Positions 60,055 to 64,000 of a DNA stretch of 64,000 nt are shown here, in pieces. The notes under the pieces are model-generated. The model was not told the DNA's origin. It made no database searches and saw only the letters and a program-made list of their open reading frames with translations. The position numbers were made by a program, and so were the translations under genes. The DNA comes from Microbacterium phyllosphaerae (GTDB lineage Bacteria; Actinomycetota; Actinomycetes; Actinomycetales; Microbacteriaceae). Position 1 is the stretch's first letter. Every line of letters starts with the position of its first letter. Location: positions 62,001 through 126,000 of the forward strand of contig NZ_JAGIOA010000001.1 of NCBI RefSeq assembly GCF_017876435.1, written 5' to 3'.

Positions 60055-61511
60055 CAGCGCACCTCGATCCGTCGAGCGTGCAGGGCGTCGAGCACGGCCT
60101 CGTCATGGCTGATCGCGACGACCGCGGTGCCCTCGTCGCGCAGACGGGCGATGAGGCCGACGAGCTCGGCCCAGGTCGTCGCATCCTGTCCGAACGTGGG
60201 CTCGTCGAGCACCAGCATCCTGGGCCGGGTGGCGAGTGCCGCGGCCACCGTGAGCCGCCTCTTCTCTCCGCCCGAGAGTGTGTACGGATTCGCACCGGCC
60301 AGGGCGGTGAGCCGCAGCCGTTCGAGGAGGTCGTCGACCCGCACGGCGATCTCGGGCTCGGGGAGCTTCAGAGCTCGGGGGCCGACCGACAGCTCGTCGC
60401 GCACGGTCTTCGCGAGCAGCTGATGCTCGGGCGTCTGCATCACGGTGGCGATGCGGGTGAGCAGCGCACGCGACGACCAGCGGAAGGGGTCGGACTTCTC
60501 CCCCGCGGCGAGCGCCGGCAGTGCCGAGACGCGACCGTTCTCGGCGGGGATGAGGCCGGCGAGAGTGAGACCCAGCGTCGACTTGCCCGCACCGTTGGCG
60601 CCGGTCACACCGAGTGCCTCGCCGGCGCGCACGTCGAGATCGAAGGGTCCGGCCACGGCGAGTCCGCGGCGTCGCGACACCGTGAGCCCGCGCGCTCCGA
60701 GCAGGGGTTCCCCCGGTGGGCGCGACGGCGCGGGCGGAGTGGCCGGCGGATGCCCCGGAACCCACACTCCGGATGCCGCGAGCTCGGCGCCGCGGGCACC
60801 GAGCACCTCGTCCGGGCTGCCGTCGGCGAGGACGACCGTCCCCCCAGGATCGGCGCCGAGCACGATCACTCGGGTGACCAGCGGCAGCCAGACGTCGATG
60901 CGATGCTCGATCACGACGAGGGTCGCACCACTGACATCCAGCGCCGCGGCGACGGCATCCCGCACATCCTGCACGCCCTGCGGGTCGAGGTTGGCGGTCG
61001 GCTCGTCGAGCAGGATCGCACCCGGCCGCATCGCGAGCACACCGGCGAGCGCGAGACGCTGCTTCTGGCCGCCTGACAGCGCCGCGGTCGAGCGATCGAG
61101 CGCGGCGTCGAGCTCGACGGCATCCAGAGCCTGCCGCACCCGCTGCCAGATCTCGTCGCGAGGGACTCCGAGGTTCTCGCATCCGAACGCGACGTCGTCG
61201 CCCACCCTCGCGAGGATCGTCTGGGTGTCGGGGTCCTGCAGCACCATGCCGACGCGACCGCGGGCCTCGGTCGGCGGCTTCCCGTCGACCAGCAGCGCAC
61301 CCTGCGTCTCGCCCTCGTCTGCGCCGCCGAGCACGCCACCGAAACCCTGCAGCAGAGTGGACTTGCCCGAGCCCGAGGCGCCGAGCAGCAGCACCCGCTC
61401 CCCCGGTTCGATGCGCAGCTCGACGTCGCGCACCGCCCAGCGGACGCGCGTCGCGTACCGCCACCCCCAGCCGCGGGCTTCGAGGGTGGCGGGCGTCGTG
61501 AGCGCGCTCAC
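60054..61511 (-). CDS. ykoD: ECF transporter ATPase with two ABC domains, YkoD-like
   Basis: 485 residues, two fused ATPase domains. Domain 1: Walker A LGASGSGKST, signature LSGGQKQRLALA, Walker B ILLDEPTANLD. Domain 2: Walker A TGANGAGKST, signature LSGGEKRRLTVA, Walker B LVLDEPTFGQD. Both sites appear active. The GTG at 61511 overlaps the stop of the S component gene (GTGA). It powers uptake by YkoE. Confidence 0.93.
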   Translation of the reverse strand: MSALTTPATLEARGWGWRYATRVRWAVRDVELRIEPGERVLLLGASGSGKSTLLQGFGGVLGGADEGETQGALLVDGKPPTEARGRVGMVLQDPDTQTILARVGDDVAFGCENLGVPRDEIWQRVRQALDAVELDAALDRSTAALSGGQKQRLALAGVLAMRPGAILLDEPTANLDPQGVQDVRDAVAAALDVSGATLVVIEHRIDVWLPLVTRVIVLGADPGGTVVLADGSPDEVLGARGAELAASGVWVPGHPPATPPAPSRPPGEPLLGARGLTVSRRRGLAVAGPFDLDVRAGEALGVTGANGAGKSTLGLTLAGLIPAENGRVSALPALAAGEKSDPFRWSSRALLTRIATVMQTPEHQLLAKTVRDELSVGPRALKLPEPEIAVRVDDLLERLRLTALAGANPYTLSGGEKRRLTVAAALATRPRMLVLDEPTFGQDATTWAELVGLIARLRDEGTAVVAISHDEAVLDALHARRIEVR

Positions 61512-62167
61512 ACCCGTGCGGTGACCTCGCGGCCGGCGGCGAACCGGCTCAGGGCTCCCGTCGCCGCGAGTCCTCGGGCGATCAGCCAGGCACCGAGTCC
61601 CGCGATCACGGCACCCGAGATGGTGGTCGAGACGATGTAGACCGTGGTGAAGAGCGTGTCGGCGCCCACGTACCAGAGGATGCGGTCGTTGATGCCGCAG
61701 GCGAGGCCCGCTCCCGCTCCCGCCAGCATCACGACCGGCAGACGCCAGACGCCGTAGAGGAAGATCAGGAAGATCAGCTCGGCACCGAGACCCTGCACGA
61801 GACCCGAGACGATCGTCAGCGGTCCCCATGCGTTGCCGACGAGAGCCGAGATGATGGCGGCGACCAGCTCGGTGTAGAGCGCAGCGCCGGGCTTGCGGAT
61901 GATGAGACCGCCGAGCACGCCGGCGATCAGCCAGGGCCCCGCGAGCAGCCCCTGCACGCCGGGGAGGAGCGGGGTGAGGATGCTGCTCGGCACCTCGTAA
62001 CCGACGTTCCAGAGCAGGAAGACCAGCGCGCAGGCGACCGCGATGACGCTGGCGACGACGATGTCGACCACCCTCCAGCGCCAGAGCTCGGGACGACCGA
62101 GGCCCTTCGATGCGGAGGCGGTGGCGTACGGCGATTCCGTGGTGGATCCGGACGTGGATGTACTCAT
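61508..62167 (-). CDS. ykoE: ECF transporter S component for thiamine/HMP, YkoE-like
   Basis: 219 residues, six membrane helices (WRVVDIVVASVIAVACALVF at the start), matching the YkoE family that binds thiamine or its hydroxymethylpyrimidine precursor. It is the first gene of the operon and lies directly behind a TPP riboswitch. GGAGG eight bases before the ATG overlaps the 3' end of the aptamer. Confidence 0.93.
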   Translation of the reverse strand: MSTSTSGSTTESPYATASASKGLGRPELWRWRVVDIVVASVIAVACALVFLLWNVGYEVPSSILTPLLPGVQGLLAGPWLIAGVLGGLIIRKPGAALYTELVAAIISALVGNAWGPLTIVSGLVQGLGAELIFLIFLYGVWRLPVVMLAGAGAGLACGINDRILWYVGADTLFTTVYIVSTTISGAVIAGLGAWLIARGLAATGALSRFAAGREVTARV

Positions 62168-62175
62168 CAGTGACT

Positions 62176-62262
62176 CCTCCCTGCGCTGGCATGACCCAGA
62201 TCAGGTTCGACGGTCGAAGCGCGATTCGCTCCCTCTCAGCCCGGCTCGCCGGACTCCCGTGG
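62176..62262 (-). ncRNA. TPP riboswitch (THI element)
   Basis: Minus-strand blocks CTGAGAGGGA, GAACCTGATCTGG and GTCATGCCAGCGCAGGGA are the conserved thiamine pyrophosphate aptamer parts. The final AGGGAGGAG merges with the ribosome site of ykoE, so TPP binding should block translation of the ykoEDC operon. Confidence 0.95.
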
Positions 62263-62352
62263 TTGTGCTGTCGATCTTACCCAGTGCCGACACTCGCGTC
62301 TGCTCCTGTTGCAGCGCCGCGGATCTGAGCGCGAGTTCGGTACCGTGAGGAG

Positions 62353-64000
62353 GTGACCGCTCCTGACTCCGCCGAGGCCACTGCTTCCGATGCGCCCGCC
62401 GACGCATCGTCCGACGGCAGCGACACGGAGGCGACGACGGCGGTGGACCGCAGCGAAGCCGTCGACGCAGAGGCGACGGCACCCGTCGCAGACGACGCCG
62501 ACGCCGACGCGGAGCCGACGGACCCGGCCCCGGACACTGATGCCGCCGATGACGACGCAACTGTCGACGCGCACTCGACGGCGCCCGTCGCAGACGGTTA
62601 CGCCGTCGACGCGGATGCCGTCGAGGATCTCGACGACGCCCCCGATGTGCAGTGGGCGGAGGGCGCCAGCGGAGGGACCCCTCTGACGTGGGTCGACCCC
62701 GCGACCGTCGCGCAGCGGACGACGGATGGGTCGCTCGACGATGACGCCGACGCCGACGCCGGAAGTGCACTTCTGCAGGGCGCGCGACTGCGCCCGGCGA
62801 TCGCGCGCCCCGGTCTTCTCGTTCCCTTGGGCGTGCTCGTCGGACTCGTCGCCGCCTACGCGGGGACGACTCTGCTCTGGCCGCTGCACGAGGTGCCGCC
62901 GACGGTCCAGGCGGTCGAGCTCGCACCGACGGCCGCCCCTGCGGCCACTGTCACCTGGCCCACGCAGGGAAGCGCGGCAGTCGGCGTCGGTGGACTCTCG
63001 ACCAGCTCGTCGTCTCTCGATGCTGCGGCGATCGCGAGCGTCACGAAGGTGGTCTCGAGCCTGATGGTGCTCGATCAGATGCCGCTGGCCGTGGGCGAGC
63101 AAGGTCCGGAGTTCCGGTTCACGTGGTCCGACAGCATGGAGTACTGGGAGTACCGTCGCTCGGATCAGTCGGCGCTCGACGTGCCCGTGGACGGCACCCT
63201 CACCGAGTTCCAGCTCCTCCAGGGCACGCTCCTGGGCTCCGCGAACAACTACATCGACCGTCTTGCGCGCGAGGTTTGGGGATCGGAGTCGGCCTTCACG
63301 TCGGCTGCCGCCACCTGGCTGCGCGATCGCGGACTCGACGGGATCACGATCATCACGCCCTCCGGGTTCGACGACCGCAACAGAGCCACTCCCGAGTCGC
63401 TCGTCGCTCTCGCCGAGCTGGCGATGCAGAATCCGGTGTTCGCGGGAATCGTCGGCACGCCGTCGGTCGACCTCCCCGGCGCCGGAACCGTGAAGAACAC
63501 GAACGGGATGCTGGCGGATGCCGGTGTCGTCGGCGTCAAGACCGGCACGCTCGGCGACAGCTGGAACCTGCTGACGGCCAAGGACATCACCATCGACGAC
63601 ACGACGGTGCACCTGTACGCCGCCGTGCTCGGACAGGCCGATGACGAGCAGCGGCTCGCCCAGACCCGATCGCTGTTCTCGCAGGTGGAGGCCGTGCTGC
63701 AGGCGCAGGCTCCCGCCGTCGCGAAGGGCACGGTCGTCGGCGAGGTCACCACACTGTGGGGCACGACGACGGACGTCGTGACGGATGCCGATGCCGACGT
63801 CGTGCTGTGGAACGGCGCGACCGCGCAGACGACGTCGACCTTCCACCTCGGAGACAGTCGCGAGTCGGGCGACGAGATCGGGACGGTGACGAGCACCGGC
63901 CCGCTGAACACCGTGACGACGTCGGTATCGCTGGCGGATGACGTCGAGGCGCCGAGTCCGTGGTGGCGCCTGACCCATCCTTTCGAGCTCCTCGGCATCA
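62353..64000 (+). CDS. Membrane-anchored D-alanyl-D-alanine carboxypeptidase (S11), 3' end outside
   Basis: 549 codons are visible; the frame is open at the window end. Residues 1-150 are an acidic Asp/Ala/Thr-rich cytoplasmic segment, then a membrane helix at about 155-176 (LLVPLGVLVGLVAAYAGTTL). The extracellular domain has all three penicillin-binding motifs: SVTK near 229 (nucleophile Ser), SAN near 296, and KTG near 396. It trims terminal D-Ala from peptidoglycan stem peptides. The start is a GTG six bases after TACCGT (leaderless); the GAGGAG just before it is too close to act as a normal ribosome site. Confidence 0.85.
   Translation, partial: MTAPDSAEATASDAPADASSDGSDTEATTAVDRSEAVDAEATAPVADDADADAEPTDPAPDTDAADDDATVDAHSTAPVADGYAVDADAVEDLDDAPDVQWAEGASGGTPLTWVDPATVAQRTTDGSLDDDADADAGSALLQGARLRPAIARPGLLVPLGVLVGLVAAYAGTTLLWPLHEVPPTVQAVELAPTAAPAATVTWPTQGSAAVGVGGLSTSSSSLDAAAIASVTKVVSSLMVLDQMPLAVGEQGPEFRFTWSDSMEYWEYRRSDQSALDVPVDGTLTEFQLLQGTLLGSANNYIDRLAREVWGSESAFTSAAATWLRDRGLDGITIITPSGFDDRNRATPESLVALAELAMQNPVFAGIVGTPSVDLPGAGTVKNTNGMLADAGVVGVKTGTLGDSWNLLTAKDITIDDTTVHLYAAVLGQADDEQRLAQTRSLFSQVEAVLQAQAPAVAKGTVVGEVTTLWGTTTDVVTDADADVVLWNGATAQTTSTFHLGDSRESGDEIGTVTSTGPLNTVTTSVSLADDVEAPSPWWRLTHPFELLGI

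Noticed and set aside
1..64000. Genomic island or prophage
   Set aside because: No integrase, transposase, tRNA junction or clear composition shift was seen anywhere in the window.

Overview
The window reads as chromosome of a high-GC actinobacterium, most likely a Microbacterium-type member of the Microbacteriaceae. Supporting signs are the GC-rich third positions throughout, frequent GGATGC/GCATCC words, short -10 boxes six bases before start codons (leaderless genes), ECF-type vitamin uptake, and many sugar-catabolic islands each with its own LacI or GntR regulator. The taxon is inferred from style, not from a marker gene. I saw no rRNA, tRNA, insertion sequence, prophage or CRISPR array. 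GC style is uniform, so nothing looks recently acquired.

Layout. 1-7.1 kb: arabinoside island (partial alditol oxidase, LacI regulator, ABC importer, GH51 arabinofuranosidase) with two matching LacI operators. 7.1-11.4 kb: propionate 2-methylcitrate operon (GntR-prpD-prpB-prpC). 11.4-11.9 kb: a 112-bp tandem repeat array. 11.9-14.6 kb: DMT exporter, CGNR-type protein and a CE7-like hydrolase. 14.9-26.3 kb: an unrecognised carbohydrate pathway (cupin isomerase, FGGY kinase, 2-hydroxyacid dehydrogenase, divergent shikimate-dehydrogenase-like protein, phosphotriesterase-family hydrolase, ABM-fold protein), a ribose-type ABC importer, and a ketose 3-epimerase with its own LacI repressor. 26.4-32.1 kb: a complete oxidative L-fucose pathway under a FadR-type regulator. 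32.1-35.1 kb: transaldolase-family aldolase, ribokinase, RbsD and a GntR/UTRA regulator. 35.2-39.0 kb: mixed genes, including two small unknown proteins. 39.3-44.7 kb: FadR regulator, class V aminotransferase and a second ABC importer. 44.8-55.7 kb: aldo/keto reductase, DUF4407, TetR/quinone reductase pair, rlmN, an L7/L12-like membrane protein, KDPG-type aldolase with ankyrin and TauE proteins, two SDRs and a roadblock protein. 55.8-64 kb: APH-like kinase, CorC-like protein, TerC behind a yybP-ykoY element, the thiamine-precursor transporter ykoEDC behind a TPP riboswitch, and a partial D,D-carboxypeptidase.

Two themes stand out. First, a 16-bp operator (ACTTGT-N4-ACAGGT type) recurs at four separated promoters: before the unknown pathway operon (two copies), the ribose-type importer, the divergent transaldolase/ribokinase-rbsD-gntR promoter, and the KDPG-type aldolase operon. 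This points to one distributed regulon, probably run by the GntR/UTRA protein at 34.3 kb, for a sugar or sugar acid whose pathway I cannot name. Second, gene ends are decorated with several unrelated families of intergenic repeats, some tandem with exact periods (112, 53 and about 42 bp) and two of them present at two loci each, usually ending in an inverted copy. Their function is unknown.
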